64,000 nucleotides of DNA from an uncultured Bacillota bacterium (GCA_927441425.1 CAKMKG010000013.1:1-64000), one strand, 5' to 3'; counted from the first letter of the stretch, positions 51,460 to 60,880 are shown. A program made the numbers and translations. The notes: generated by a model from the sequence alone, not told the origin.

Positions 51460-54417
51460 ATGTGGAACAGAATGAGCATCAAAAGAAAACTAATCCTGGC
51501 GTTTATGGTGATCGGATTGTTTTCAACCATTGTAGGGGTATTTGGAACAGGGGCAATTTACAATACCAATAAGAACACGAAGGAGATCTACGCCAGTCAT
51601 TTTATTCCGGCGACCCACCTGTTTAACATTCAAAAGAATTTATTAAAGATAAACAATACATTTGTATTAATGCTTTATGAAAGGGATATTCTTCAGACGG
51701 AAAAGCGGCTAAAGACAATCGGTGAGCTGCAGAGTGAAAATGAAAGCCTATTGAAACAATTTGAAGAGAAAGGGACATCAGAGGAGCAGTACGAAACATT
51801 GAAGCAGGATATGGATTTGGCTGACGGGATTATGGAGCAATTGAGCGTTCTCTTACAATCCGCAAACTATACGGAGGCGATGAATCTCGCGCCAACGTTC
51901 CATTCAAGAGTCAATATCGTCGACAAGGATATCCGGACGTTGCTAGAGGAAGGAACCGGGATCGCATATAGCAGACTTCAGGAATCACAAAGAACCTTCT
52001 ACTTTGCGTTTCTGACCATGATCGGAATATCGGTTTTATGTTTGATATCTGCTTTTTCCGCCGGCAACCTGCTATCAAAAAAAATCGGCAAGCCAATGAT
52101 TGACCTCGCCAAAGCCGCAGAGAAGCTTGCGGCAGGAGACGTAAATATAGATGTTAAAACGGAGCTTGAGGATGAGCTGGGATATCTTGTTGGCGCATTC
52201 GGAAGGATGGCGGATAATATCAAAGCCCACGCCGAGGCAGCACAAAATATTGCGGAAGGCAATTTAAGCCTTGAAATCGTCCCCCAATCAGAAGAGGATC
52301 TGCTTGGAAATAGCATGAGATCGGTTGTTTCCACCCTGAATTCTCTGGTGGATGAATCAAGAGAAATGACCGTTGCAGCGTTAAACGGAAATCTGGAAAA
52401 TCGGGGCAGGCAGGAAACTTTTCGCGGTGGGTACCGGGATATCATACAGGGCTTTAATCAAACATTGGAGGCCCTGATCGGTCCACTGAATACTTCCGCT
52501 GATTGTTTGCAGAGAATCAGCAGAGGGGATATCCCGCATACGATTACCGAGGATTACCCCGGAGATTTCAATACGATCAAGGACAGTTTGAATACTTGTA
52601 TCAATGCGGTACAGACGATGATCGATGATGTTAATCTGCTTTCCCAGGCAGCAATCCAAGGAGAACTTCACAGGAGAGCAGATATTGAAAAGCATGAAGG
52701 GGATTTTAAGAAAATCGTGGCCGGCTGCAACCAGACTTTGGATGCGGTGGTCAATCCCCTTTCTGTTGCGGCGGCCTATATTAAAAAAATCGGAGCAGGA
52801 GAAATTCCGCCTCGTCTGACACAAACCTACCACGGAGATTTTAACGAAATCAAGAACAGCATCAATGCATGCATCGATGGCTTGGGCTGCCTGGCCGAAG
52901 GGAATCAAACCCTTGGACAGATGCGGATGAATGATTTTACAGGGCAGGTCAGGCAGACAGGCCAGGGGATTTTCTATGAACTGTCGGAATCGATCAATGA
53001 GGTGTCAAACCATATCAATGAAATCATCGGGTATGTGAACCATGTTGCAGTCGGCGACCTTGCGGATTTGGAGTACTTAAAGACCATCGGCAGAAAAAGT
53101 GAAAATGATAGCCTGATCCCTTCCATTACGATGATGATAGAAAATCTGAATCAAATCGTTGCAGAAACGTATGAATTGTCGGAATCTGCAGTGGAAGGGC
53201 AGCTTGGCAAACGAGGAGCAGCTGACCAATTTCAGGGAGAGTATAAAAAAATCATCGAAGGGATTAATCGGACACTGGATGCTGTAATCCAGCCCATTGA
53301 GGAAGCTTCCTCTGTATTGAGGGAAATGTCTTCGGGCAATCTAACTGCTTTGATGAATGGAAATTATCAAGGCGACTATGCGGATATTAAGAATGCGGTG
53401 AACGGGAGTATCGGTAGTATGCTGAATTATATCAGAGAGATAGCAACGGTATTGTCGGAAATCAGTCAGGGTAATTTGGACCTTGCCATAACGGAGGAAT
53501 ATAAGGGGAATTTCGTCGAGATCAAAGATTCTCTGGAGCATATCATTTTTACCTTGGCGCAGGTGATGCGCGAGATCAGCGAGACGGCGGAACACGTAGC
53601 ATCCGGATCCAAGCAAATGTTGGAAGGAAGCCAGGCTCTGGCACAGGGGTCAATGGAACAGGCTTGTTCCATCGAGGAATTATCGGCTTCGATCGCTGAA
53701 ACCGCAGAGCATTTGAGAAAAAGCTCTGTGGAAGCGACGGAAGCATGCAGTCTTGCAATTTCTGCACAGGAGAATGCCCGCAAGGGAAATGTGCAGATGT
53801 CGCAAATGCTGGATTCCATGGAGAAAATAAACGATTCCTCCTTAAATATATCTAAAATTATAAAGGTAATCGATGATATTGCCTTCCAGACAAATATTTT
53901 AGCATTAAACGCAGCGATGGAGGCTGCCAGAGCAGGTCAGCACGGCAGAGGATTTGCAGTGGTGGCGGATGAGGTAAGAATGCTGGCAGGCAGAAGCGCC
54001 GAAGCGGCAAAAAAGACCGGTGAGATCATTGACAGTTCCATCCGCTCCGCTGAAATGGGCGCTGAAATCGCAAAGGAAACTGCGTTGGTATTCCATGAGA
54101 TTCAGGAGGCGGTGAACCAGGTAACCAATTTAGTTGTACATATAAACGAGTCCACCGGTGAACAGGTATCGAGTATTATAATCATCAATCAGGGAATCGA
54201 GCAGGTTTCGCATATCATACAAAAGAATTCGGCAATGGCGGAACAGAGCGCGGCCATGAGCGAAAAGTTATATGATCAAGCAGAGCTGCTGACCTCCATG
54301 GTTGCAAATTACAAATACAGAGAACGGCTGGAGTTACCGGATTCGAAAATACTGGATGCACCGGATCCTATTCTATTCTTGGAATGTATGGATTCTGATG
54401 AGCAACTCTGCTCCTAG
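51460..54417 (+). CDS. Methyl-accepting chemotaxis protein with poly-HAMP array
   Basis: A 985-residue transducer. N-terminal membrane helix at about 10-30, a helical-bundle sensor domain of about 150 residues, a second helix at about 180-205, a HAMP domain, then a long run of HAMP-like units: at least four segments with a G-x-I/L-P/T and DF-x-x-I-K/VN pattern (for example [20 protein letters not shown] and [20 protein letters not shown]) at about 285-690. The C-terminal signalling hairpin has [22 protein letters not shown] near 810. AAGGAG is 6 nt before ATG 51460. It sits behind a Pho-box-like promoter, so it could steer cells toward phosphate or another limiting compound. Confidence 0.93.
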   Translation: MWNRMSIKRKLILAFMVIGLFSTIVGVFGTGAIYNTNKNTKEIYASHFIPATHLFNIQKNLLKINNTFVLMLYERDILQTEKRLKTIGELQSENESLLKQFEEKGTSEEQYETLKQDMDLADGIMEQLSVLLQSANYTEAMNLAPTFHSRVNIVDKDIRTLLEEGTGIAYSRLQESQRTFYFAFLTMIGISVLCLISAFSAGNLLSKKIGKPMIDLAKAAEKLAAGDVNIDVKTELEDELGYLVGAFGRMADNIKAHAEAAQNIAEGNLSLEIVPQSEEDLLGNSMRSVVSTLNSLVDESREMTVAALNGNLENRGRQETFRGGYRDIIQGFNQTLEALIGPLNTSADCLQRISRGDIPHTITEDYPGDFNTIKDSLNTCINAVQTMIDDVNLLSQAAIQGELHRRADIEKHEGDFKKIVAGCNQTLDAVVNPLSVAAAYIKKIGAGEIPPRLTQTYHGDFNEIKNSINACIDGLGCLAEGNQTLGQMRMNDFTGQVRQTGQGIFYELSESINEVSNHINEIIGYVNHVAVGDLADLEYLKTIGRKSENDSLIPSITMMIENLNQIVAETYELSESAVEGQLGKRGAADQFQGEYKKIIEGINRTLDAVIQPIEEASSVLREMSSGNLTALMNGNYQGDYADIKNAVNGSIGSMLNYIREIATVLSEISQGNLDLAITEEYKGNFVEIKDSLEHIIFTLAQVMREISETAEHVASGSKQMLEGSQALAQGSMEQACSIEELSASIAETAEHLRKSSVEATEACSLAISAQENARKGNVQMSQMLDSMEKINDSSLNISKIIKVIDDIAFQTNILALNAAMEAARAGQHGRGFAVVADEVRMLAGRSAEAAKKTGEIIDSSIRSAEMGAEIAKETALVFHEIQEAVNQVTNLVVHINESTGEQVSSIIIINQGIEQVSHIIQKNSAMAEQSAAMSEKLYDQAELLTSMVANYKYRERLELPDSKILDAPDPILFLECMDSDEQLCS

Positions 54418-54425
54418 ATTCCAGC

Positions 54426-54501
54426 TTAACAAAACCTTAACAGAAGCTTTATTGGTATTTAACATAGACTTTATTGGTATTTAACATTGCGTCTGTAAGA
54501 T
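54426..54501 (+). promoter_or_regulatory. Six-fold Pho-box-like promoter of pstS
   Basis: TTAA/TTTA cores at 54426, 54437, 54448, 54459, 54470 and 54481, all 11 bp apart; the last four are two copies of a 22-bp unit containing TTTATTGGTATTTAACAT. The -10 TAAGAT begins at 54496, 15 bp after the last core. Confidence 0.88.
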
Positions 54502-54552
54502 AGGAACTGTAGAAAGAAAAAAAATCTTTAATAATAAGAAAGGGAAAAAACA

Positions 54553-55419
54553 ATGAAAAAAATAGTATCAATTACATTAGTAATCATATTGGCTCTTGGG
54601 TTACTGGTTGGCTGTGGAGCAGCTGAAGAAACACCGGACACAGGCGAGGAAGTAACAGAAGTTACCGGTACCGTCGTAATAGCAGGATCAACTTCTGTTC
54701 AGCCTTTATCAGAAGAATTGGCGGCAGCATTTATGGATCTCAATGCCGGAATCACCATAGAAGTACAGGGCGGCGGATCCGGACAGGGAATCAAAGCCAT
54801 TGCAGAAAAAATTGCTGACATTGGTGCCTTATCCAGAAACGTAAAAGATGAAGAGAAAGCGTCCGTATCTGACACAATTGTTATCGCAAAGGACGGAGTT
54901 GCAGTTGTTGTTAACCCTGCATCCACAGTGGAAAATCTTACAATTGATCAGATCAAGCAGATTTATACCGGCGAAATCACAAACTGGAAAGAAGTCGGCG
55001 GTGAAGATGCACCCATCGTAGTCGTCAGCAGAGAAGAAGGCTCCGGGACCAGAGGGGCTTTCACAGAAATCACTAAGGTAATGAGCAAGAATGAAGCCGG
55101 CGAAGAAGTCGATAATACTACGAAGGATGCACTGGTACAGGGTTCCACCGGAGCGGTGATGCAGACCGTTGCCACGACGCCGCACACCATCGGTTATGTA
55201 TCCCTCGGATCCTTGAGCGATACGGTCAAAGCGGTAAATGTGGAAGGTGTTGGGCCATCAAATGAAACCGTACTTTCCGGCGAATATAAGATTTCAAGAC
55301 CGTTCAACTATGTAACCGGCGGAGAACTCTCAGAAGTGGCGCAGCTCTTTATCGACTTCATCATGAGTGAAGAAGGCCAGGCCATCGTGGAAGAAAATGG
55401 ATTCATTCCGGTAATATAA
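54553..55419 (+). CDS. pstS: Phosphate-binding lipoprotein PstS
   Basis: A 288-residue lipoprotein: signal MKKIVSITLVIILALGLL with lipobox VGC (Cys near 23), then the phosphate-binding fold: VIAGSTSVQPLSEELAAAF near 45, GGGSGQGI near 76, and SREEGSGTRGAF near 160, which contain the Ser/Thr/Arg/Gly residues that contact phosphate. It delivers phosphate to the PstCAB transporter, whose genes are not in the window. Six Pho-box-like repeats lie in its promoter. A terminator follows. Confidence 0.96.
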   Translation: MKKIVSITLVIILALGLLVGCGAAEETPDTGEEVTEVTGTVVIAGSTSVQPLSEELAAAFMDLNAGITIEVQGGGSGQGIKAIAEKIADIGALSRNVKDEEKASVSDTIVIAKDGVAVVVNPASTVENLTIDQIKQIYTGEITNWKEVGGEDAPIVVVSREEGSGTRGAFTEITKVMSKNEAGEEVDNTTKDALVQGSTGAVMQTVATTPHTIGYVSLGSLSDTVKAVNVEGVGPSNETVLSGEYKISRPFNYVTGGELSEVAQLFIDFIMSEEGQAIVEENGFIPVI

Positions 55420-55465
55420 GGAACTAAATGTTTTAAGCTTCTCCTCAATTTAATTATAGATTACT

Positions 55466-55505
55466 AAAAGACCTTTCGCACATCAGTGGAAGGTCTTTTG
55501 ATTTT
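55466..55505 (+). terminator. Terminator of pstS
   Basis: AAAAGACCTT / AAGGTCTTTT (55466-55475 with 55490-55499) and a T-rich tail. No pstC follows. Confidence 0.88.
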
Positions 55506-55589
55506 CCCTGCTTGTGACAATAAAACAATTCCAACATATTATAACTATAAATACTGAGATATATTATACTTGCACTGGAGGGAGTAATC

Positions 55590-56336
55590 ATGCAACAGTA
55601 TATAGTAAAACCAAACGATACATTATTTTTAATCGCAAAGGAATTCAATGTGCCCTTGGCACAGTTGATTGAGGCCAATCCTCAGATAGAAAACCCAAAT
55701 TTAATTGATGTTGGGCAAACAATATTCATACCCACTTTGCCGGCGGTACCGGATCAGATCGACACCATGCTATCAACGGCTTTAAATATCATAGAGGATA
55801 TTATTATGATGGACTGGCAAACCGCGAATAGCAGAGTGAACGAATTAAGGACGCTCATGAACAATCTGACGCCGATGCTGCGAGAGGCTAAAGTTCCGAA
55901 TAATGTCATTTTCGGGCTGAATGCTGCAATCAGAAATACGGAACAGAACATTGCGCAAAGGAGGGCTTTTCCTGCAATGTCGCAGGCCAATCAAATTACC
56001 CAGCTCATTGCCGATGTCCTTGATTTTTTCAATGTAATCTTTCCGCCGGACATTTTGAGGCTGGCTTATTTTGCAAGGCAGATCATCTTGAATGTAGAGC
56101 AGAATGACTGGCCAGAGGCGCTCCAGAATTACCGAAGGGCACTGGCCGTTTGGCAAAGAATAAGGCCGGAATTGGAGACTGATTATGCCAGAGATGTTTC
56201 TAATTTTGATCAGGGATTAAATGATGTAAATGCATCAATAGACAGAAGAGACTACCGGAGTGCGATCAATGGTGCCAATCGGATGATGGAGCTCCTTACT
56301 ATGATCGCAGCCGATTTCGAACAGCGATACACATAA
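55590..56336 (+). CDS. LysM-domain protein
   Basis: A 248-residue protein starting with one LysM domain (residues 3-49: QYIVKPNDTLFLIAKEFNVP, then PNLIDVGQTIFIP), followed by a helical C-terminal region of about 190 residues without a known domain. It has no signal peptide, so like SafA-type proteins it may bind peptidoglycan from the mother-cell side during sporulation, or leave the cell otherwise. GGAGGGAG precedes ATG 55590. Its 3' terminator makes it monocistronic. Confidence 0.85.
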   Translation: MQQYIVKPNDTLFLIAKEFNVPLAQLIEANPQIENPNLIDVGQTIFIPTLPAVPDQIDTMLSTALNIIEDIIMMDWQTANSRVNELRTLMNNLTPMLREAKVPNNVIFGLNAAIRNTEQNIAQRRAFPAMSQANQITQLIADVLDFFNVIFPPDILRLAYFARQIILNVEQNDWPEALQNYRRALAVWQRIRPELETDYARDVSNFDQGLNDVNASIDRRDYRSAINGANRMMELLTMIAADFEQRYT

Positions 56337-56361
56337 AATTGAGAAGAAAAACGGCAGAAGG

Positions 56362-56394
56362 CCTGCGGAGCAGAACATGTTCCGCAGGTTTTTT
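56362..56394 (+). terminator. Terminator of the LysM gene
   Basis: CCTGCGGA / TCCGCAGG (56362-56369 with 56381-56388) then six T. Confidence 0.9.
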
Positions 56395-56492
56395 CGTATT
56401 GACAGTCACGGATTAAAACAAAAACTACTCGCGAAAGAGAAAGAAAGATGGTAAAATTAAAGAATAGACGATAAAGAAAATGGAGATGCGAC

Positions 56493-57047
56493 ATGCTTTA
56501 TATAATTTTAGGGATTGTTATGATATTCTGGGCTTGGATGCAGGCTGCAATGGGAAAACTGCAAAAATACAAGAAGGATGCCAGAGCGCAATGGGTCCGG
56601 GTGGATGCCCTCCTTCAGACGCGTTCTGGGTATATATTGGAGCTGCTAGAACTTGTTGACGAAAAGGGGTTGGAAGCGGGCAATCTGCTGGAGGATATTT
56701 TCGATCTGGGGGGAGGCTACTGCAGCTCCGACGACAGAGAAATCATCAGCGTCTGTGCGGAAAACGTGACGCCCCTGGTAGATCGTCTTCTTGAACTGGC
56801 ACACGGATCTCCTGCACTGAGCGAAACGGAAGCGTTTCTGGAGCTTGAGAACAATTTGATGGAGCTGGAAGAGGAAATCGAAATTCAAAGTGAACGGTAT
56901 AACAGTTCCATTGATTTGTATAATGAACACAGAGAAAAACCGAGCTTGCGCCTTCAGCGGAAAGTTCTGGACCCAATCCCATTGAGGGGGATTCATATCA
57001 GACCATATGATTCGAATTGGTCAAACAATAAGGAGGAACTATTATGA
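56493..57047 (+). CDS. LemA-like membrane protein
   Basis: A 184-residue protein with one N-terminal helix (about 2-20) and a helical body. WVRVDALLQTRSGYILELLELV near 35-56 and YNSSIDLYNEHRE near 140 match the pattern of LemA proteins, whose hallmark is an N-terminal helix then a long antiparallel bundle. The function of LemA is not settled. It overlaps the next small gene by 4 nt (ATGA) and heads a run of envelope genes to 59574. Confidence 0.7.
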   Translation: MLYIILGIVMIFWAWMQAAMGKLQKYKKDARAQWVRVDALLQTRSGYILELLELVDEKGLEAGNLLEDIFDLGGGYCSSDDREIISVCAENVTPLVDRLLELAHGSPALSETEAFLELENNLMELEEEIEIQSERYNSSIDLYNEHREKPSLRLQRKVLDPIPLRGIHIRPYDSNWSNNKEELL

Positions 57048-57130
57048 AAATCGGGCTGTCTCATATTATAGGGATTATATGCTTGCTGGTCATTCTCGGC
57101 TTTGGTGTAAAGGGGTTATTTGGGATTTGA
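57044..57130 (+). CDS. 28-residue membrane peptide
   Basis: ATG 57044 overlaps the stop of the LemA-like gene as ATGA, with AAGGAGG 7 nt upstream. The peptide is almost entirely one helix (SHIIGIICLLVILGFGVKG). Coupled translation and a strong binding site support expression. The role is unknown, perhaps as a partner of the LemA-like protein. Confidence 0.6.
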   Translation: MKIGLSHIIGIICLLVILGFGVKGLFGI

Positions 57131-57154
57131 CATAAGTGGTCGGGGGGGGTCTGA

Positions 57155-58438
57155 ATGAAAATATCAATGAAGGCTGCGATTATCGTTGGGTTACTTGCCG
57201 TTATTATCGGTGGAATTATGCTCGCACAGCAAGCGGAAACGGCTGCTGCTTTTGCCAATGAAAAAGAAGCAGAGGCAGAGGAAGCAGAACGCATGCAGGA
57301 GAAGCAAAAAGAGGATATCCTCACTCAGGCGGATACGTTATTGCAAGGGTATTTTTATCAAGAGGCCATCGATTTATTAAAGTCCGACCCCACAATGATC
57401 TCGACCGCTACAGATGATGCCATTACAGTAAAGCTTGCAGAAATTGAGAGCGCCAGTGCATCACTTGTAAAATATGAGGGGCCGGTTCAACACATCTTTT
57501 TCCACAGTTTAATTGTCTATCCTGAACTGGCTTTTGACAATAAAGGGCATCCTGCAAAAGGCTATAACATGTGGATGGCAACGGTCAGTGAATTTAAAAA
57601 AATACTTCCTGCGTTAGAGAAAAAAGGATATGTTCTATACCCTTTGACGGAATACATAGAACCGGAGCCTGAGAATCCGAAGAATATCAGATTAAAGGAT
57701 ATTTATCTGCCGCCCGGCAAAATACCTCTTGTCATATCGATTGATGATGTGAATTATTATGATTACATGAAGCCCGATGGGTTTGCAAATCGGCTGGTCA
57801 TGGGAGATGACGGACGCGTCTGGACAGAGGTTATTACGCCGGAAGGGAAAGCTACCTTGACAAGAGACGGAGATGTCATGCCGATTTTGGATGATTATGT
57901 GGAAGCCCATCCCGGATTTTCATGGCGAGGTGCCAAGGGCACCCTTGCAATAACCGGTTATCAGGGTGCATTGGGATATCGCATCACTGACGGTCTGCCG
58001 CAGGAAGCGGAATGGCAGCGGACGGTAAAGAAAATCGCAGATACCATGAAGGCGGACGGATGGAACTTTGCCTGCCACAGTTATACACATAATAGCTATT
58101 TCAGGGATGGAAGTCTGACACTAAAATTAATAAAGCACGATACGGATCGATGGATTCAGAAAATAGAGCCATTTGTAGGGAAAACAAACATCTATATTTC
58201 ACCCTTCGGCGTACATTTTAAGAAAGAGGATCCCAGATACCGTTACCTAATAGAACAGGGCTTCCGTATTTACTGCCCTGTAAGCAATGAACGAAGAATT
58301 ACGGTGAATTCGGACAATGTCGTGATGCCTAGGGTAAATATTGATGGATATTCCATGAATTTCAGGCGAAATGAACTGGAAAAATATTATTTTGATGTCT
58401 CTGATGTTTTGGATCCTATGAGACCTAGATTACAGTGA
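57155..58438 (+). CDS. Polysaccharide deacetylase-like protein, membrane anchored
   Basis: A 427-residue protein with one N-terminal membrane helix (about 7-25), a coiled segment rich in Glu/Ala (30-55), and a NodB-like domain (about 115-400): the first acidic motif is in VISIDDVNYYDYM near 190 and the paired His in ACHSYTHNSYF near 308. These fit metal-dependent deacetylases of the carbohydrate esterase 4 superfamily. AGGGGGGG-like GGGGGGG lies just upstream of ATG 57155. It probably modifies an envelope glycan. Confidence 0.83.
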   Translation: MKISMKAAIIVGLLAVIIGGIMLAQQAETAAAFANEKEAEAEEAERMQEKQKEDILTQADTLLQGYFYQEAIDLLKSDPTMISTATDDAITVKLAEIESASASLVKYEGPVQHIFFHSLIVYPELAFDNKGHPAKGYNMWMATVSEFKKILPALEKKGYVLYPLTEYIEPEPENPKNIRLKDIYLPPGKIPLVISIDDVNYYDYMKPDGFANRLVMGDDGRVWTEVITPEGKATLTRDGDVMPILDDYVEAHPGFSWRGAKGTLAITGYQGALGYRITDGLPQEAEWQRTVKKIADTMKADGWNFACHSYTHNSYFRDGSLTLKLIKHDTDRWIQKIEPFVGKTNIYISPFGVHFKKEDPRYRYLIEQGFRIYCPVSNERRITVNSDNVVMPRVNIDGYSMNFRRNELEKYYFDVSDVLDPMRPRLQ

Positions 58439-58455
58439 AATAAGGGGGTAGTAAG

Positions 58456-59010
58456 ATGAAGAAGAAAAGGATTGTGTTGATTTTGCTGTGTGCTGTTTTG
58501 GCATTCGGTTTATTTGGATTTACTGGCTGCGGCGGTTCGGATCCCGGCACTGATGAGCCGAATGGATCCACAGAACTTGAAGAAAAGGAGTACCGGGTTA
58601 CTCTATTTTTTGCCAATGAAGCGTATATTTCCACCGGTGATGAGTCGCTGGAAAAATTTATGGTTTATGAGAGAGAACTGACCTCCAAACCCGGGGATGT
58701 TTATCAGGATGCGTTGGAACTCCTGAAGGCTTCTCCGGAAGAGGGTTACGGTACGGTGATTACCGAGGCGGTCAAGTTCAACGACGTTTATTTAGACGGT
58801 GATACGGTCTTTGTAGATTTAGACAGCAACGGGCTAAATGGAGGGTCGCTGGATGAAACGTTCCTGATCAGCCAGGTCGTAGGCACTCTGATTCACTCCT
58901 TTGATGAAGTGGTTCAGGTGCAGTTCCTGATAGACGGGGAAGAAGTCGAGACCTTGATGGGTCATGTAGACACGGCGGCTCCCTTTACGAAAGATTTATT
59001 TGCAGAGTAG
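58456..59010 (+). CDS. GerMN-domain lipoprotein
   Basis: A 184-residue lipoprotein: signal with lipobox FTGC (Cys near 25), an acidic linker, then a GerMN (sporulation/germination) domain at about 45-180 with VTLFFANE and the conserved VFVDLDSNGL near 116. GerMN domains occur in spore and envelope proteins. GGGGGTAG lies upstream of ATG 58456. It starts 18 nt after the deacetylase-like gene, so it is in the same operon. Confidence 0.88.
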   Translation: MKKKRIVLILLCAVLAFGLFGFTGCGGSDPGTDEPNGSTELEEKEYRVTLFFANEAYISTGDESLEKFMVYERELTSKPGDVYQDALELLKASPEEGYGTVITEAVKFNDVYLDGDTVFVDLDSNGLNGGSLDETFLISQVVGTLIHSFDEVVQVQFLIDGEEVETLMGHVDTAAPFTKDLFAE

Positions 59011-59016
59011 GATAAT

Positions 59017-59574
59017 ATGCTGGAATATGAATTAGTACGCTCAAAAAGAAAAACCCTGGCCCTCTATGTGAGACGGGATGGAAGGGTTGAGGTGAGAGCG
59101 CCGCTCCGAACAAGCAAGGCGTATATTGACGATTTTGTTCTACAAAAACAGGATTGGATCGAAGGCATCCAAAATAAGCTGGCGATCAGACAGACCACAA
59201 AACGGATCATTCAATTGACGACCAAGGAGGAAGCGCAATATAAAAAACAGGCGAAAGCATACCTGCAGCAGAAATGTCAGGCTTTTTCCGAGGAGATGGG
59301 ATTTCGCCACGGTGAAGTAAAAATCAACAGCGCAAAAACCCGCTGGGGCTCCTGCAATCGAAAGGGAGATATCAATTTCACATACCGCCTGATGCTTGTG
59401 CCGGAGGAACTCATTGATTATGTAGTTGTCCACGAGCTAGCCCACCGAAAGGAAATGAACCACTCTCCAGGATTTTGGTCCATCGTGGAGCAGACCATGC
59501 CGGATTATAAAGACAGAAGAAAAAAGCTGAGAGAGTACGAACATCAGGTTGAACTGATCATTGGACCAAGTTGA
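59017..59574 (+). CDS. YgjP-type metallopeptidase
   Basis: A 185-residue M48-like zinc protein (DUF45 family). The zinc motif VVHELAHRKEMNHSPGFW near 136-153 has His-Glu-x-x-His and the third His; RWGSCNRKGDINFTYRL near 110 is the family marker just before. These proteins (YgjP/YgiG-like) are small cytoplasmic metallopeptidases of uncertain substrate. It starts 7 nt after the GerMN gene and ends the operon. Confidence 0.88.
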   Translation: MLEYELVRSKRKTLALYVRRDGRVEVRAPLRTSKAYIDDFVLQKQDWIEGIQNKLAIRQTTKRIIQLTTKEEAQYKKQAKAYLQQKCQAFSEEMGFRHGEVKINSAKTRWGSCNRKGDINFTYRLMLVPEELIDYVVVHELAHRKEMNHSPGFWSIVEQTMPDYKDRRKKLREYEHQVELIIGPS

Positions 59575-59646
59575 ATAAAGAAAAAATGTTGCAGTGAATT
59601 ACCTTTTTTCTTCGTTCCGGTGCAAGGTTTTTTAATACGGGGAGAT

Positions 59647-59677
59647 AATACCTTCTATCAGAAAGATAGGAGGTATT
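59647..59677 (+). promoter_or_regulatory. Hairpin that sequesters the alcohol dehydrogenase ribosome binding site
   Basis: AATACCTTCTATC / GATAGGAGGTATT (59647-59659 with 59665-59677) form 13 bp including one G-U pair around the loop AGAAA. The 3' arm contains AGGAGG, and TTT then ATG follow at once. It would hide the binding site or act as an attenuator. Confidence 0.75.
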
Positions 59678-59680
59678 TTT

Positions 59681-60880
59681 ATGAGATTTACAATTCCAAG
59701 GGATATTTATTATGGCCGTGGCTCTTTGGAGATTCTGAAAGAGATCAAGGGGAAAAAGGCGGTTATCATCACAGGCGGCGCGTCCATGCAAAAATCAGGA
59801 TTTTTGGACAGGACAAAGAAATATTTGCAGGAGGCCGGCATGGAAATCTTCCCCTATGAGGGCGTCGAACCGGATCCCGGCATTGATACGGTCATGAAGG
59901 GAGCGCAGTTCATGAAGGAGCATTCGCCTGATGTTATTCTGGCCATCGGCGGAGGCTCAGCCATCGATGCGGCCAAAGCCATGTGGATATTTTATGAGCA
60001 TCCGGACACGACATTTGATGATGTAAAGAAGCCATTTACCGTACCGGCGCTGAGAGGAAAGGCAATTTTCATAGCGGTGCCTTCCACATCAGGCACTGCT
60101 ACGGAGGTCACGGCGTTTTCTGTTATCACCGATTATTCTACAAAAATCAAATACCCACTTGCAGATTACAACCTGACACCCGATATCGCCATCGTAGATC
60201 CGGACTTGACGGATACCATGCCGAAGGAGTTGATCGCCTTTACCGGAATGGATGCCCTGACCCATGCAGTGGAAGCGTATGTGGCAACCGCAGCTTCGGT
60301 ATTTACCGACCCGCTGGCACTTCATTCCATCAAACTGATCATCACCAATCTCGTCATGTCCCATGAAGGCAAAAAAGAAGCGGCAGAGACGATGCATTAT
60401 GCCCAATGCATGGCAGGAATGGCCTTCTCCAATGCACTGCTGGGAATCACCCACAGCCTTGCCCATAAAACCGGAGCTAGCTTGGGCATTCCCCATGGGT
60501 TGGCAAATGCGATCTATCTGCCTTATATCATACGGTATAATGCAAATAAAGAGGCAGAGAACTATCATCAGAATGGGATATACTCCGCCAGAAGCAAGTA
60601 TGCACAGATCGCAAAATACATTGGAGTGCTGGAGGAAGAGGAGACTATCCTAGTAGAAAAGCTCATCGGTTTTATCGAGTCCATCAACAACGCGCTGCAT
60701 ATTCCGGCATCACTGAGAGAAGCTGGAGTTGAAGAAATGGAATTCCGCAGAATGGCTGAGGGCATAGCGGAGCATGCGGCGATGGATCCATGTACCGGCT
60801 CCAACCCCAGAAAGGCTGACAAAGATGATCTAAAGAAGCTGCTTCATTGCATTTACGAAGGGAAGAAGGTCGACTTCTAA
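59681..60880 (+). CDS. Iron-containing alcohol dehydrogenase
   Basis: A 399-residue group III dehydrogenase. The NAD(P) site GGGSAIDAAKAMWI near 91, PSTSGTATEVTAFSVI near 137, the iron ligands in ITHSLAHKTGASLGIPHGLANA near 260-280 with a further His downstream, and DALTHAVEAYV near 193 are present. It reduces an aldehyde to an alcohol, butanol or ethanol dehydrogenase being the usual annotation in Clostridia. Its ribosome binding site is inside a hairpin (59647-59677). Confidence 0.93.
   Translation: MRFTIPRDIYYGRGSLEILKEIKGKKAVIITGGASMQKSGFLDRTKKYLQEAGMEIFPYEGVEPDPGIDTVMKGAQFMKEHSPDVILAIGGGSAIDAAKAMWIFYEHPDTTFDDVKKPFTVPALRGKAIFIAVPSTSGTATEVTAFSVITDYSTKIKYPLADYNLTPDIAIVDPDLTDTMPKELIAFTGMDALTHAVEAYVATAASVFTDPLALHSIKLIITNLVMSHEGKKEAAETMHYAQCMAGMAFSNALLGITHSLAHKTGASLGIPHGLANAIYLPYIIRYNANKEAENYHQNGIYSARSKYAQIAKYIGVLEEEETILVEKLIGFIESINNALHIPASLREAGVEEMEFRRMAEGIAEHAAMDPCTGSNPRKADKDDLKKLLHCIYEGKKVDF

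Noticed and set aside
59575..59646. A known riboswitch ahead of the alcohol dehydrogenase
   Set aside because: Only about 70 nt lie upstream of the hairpin, with no recognisable aptamer core; only the local hairpin is reported.
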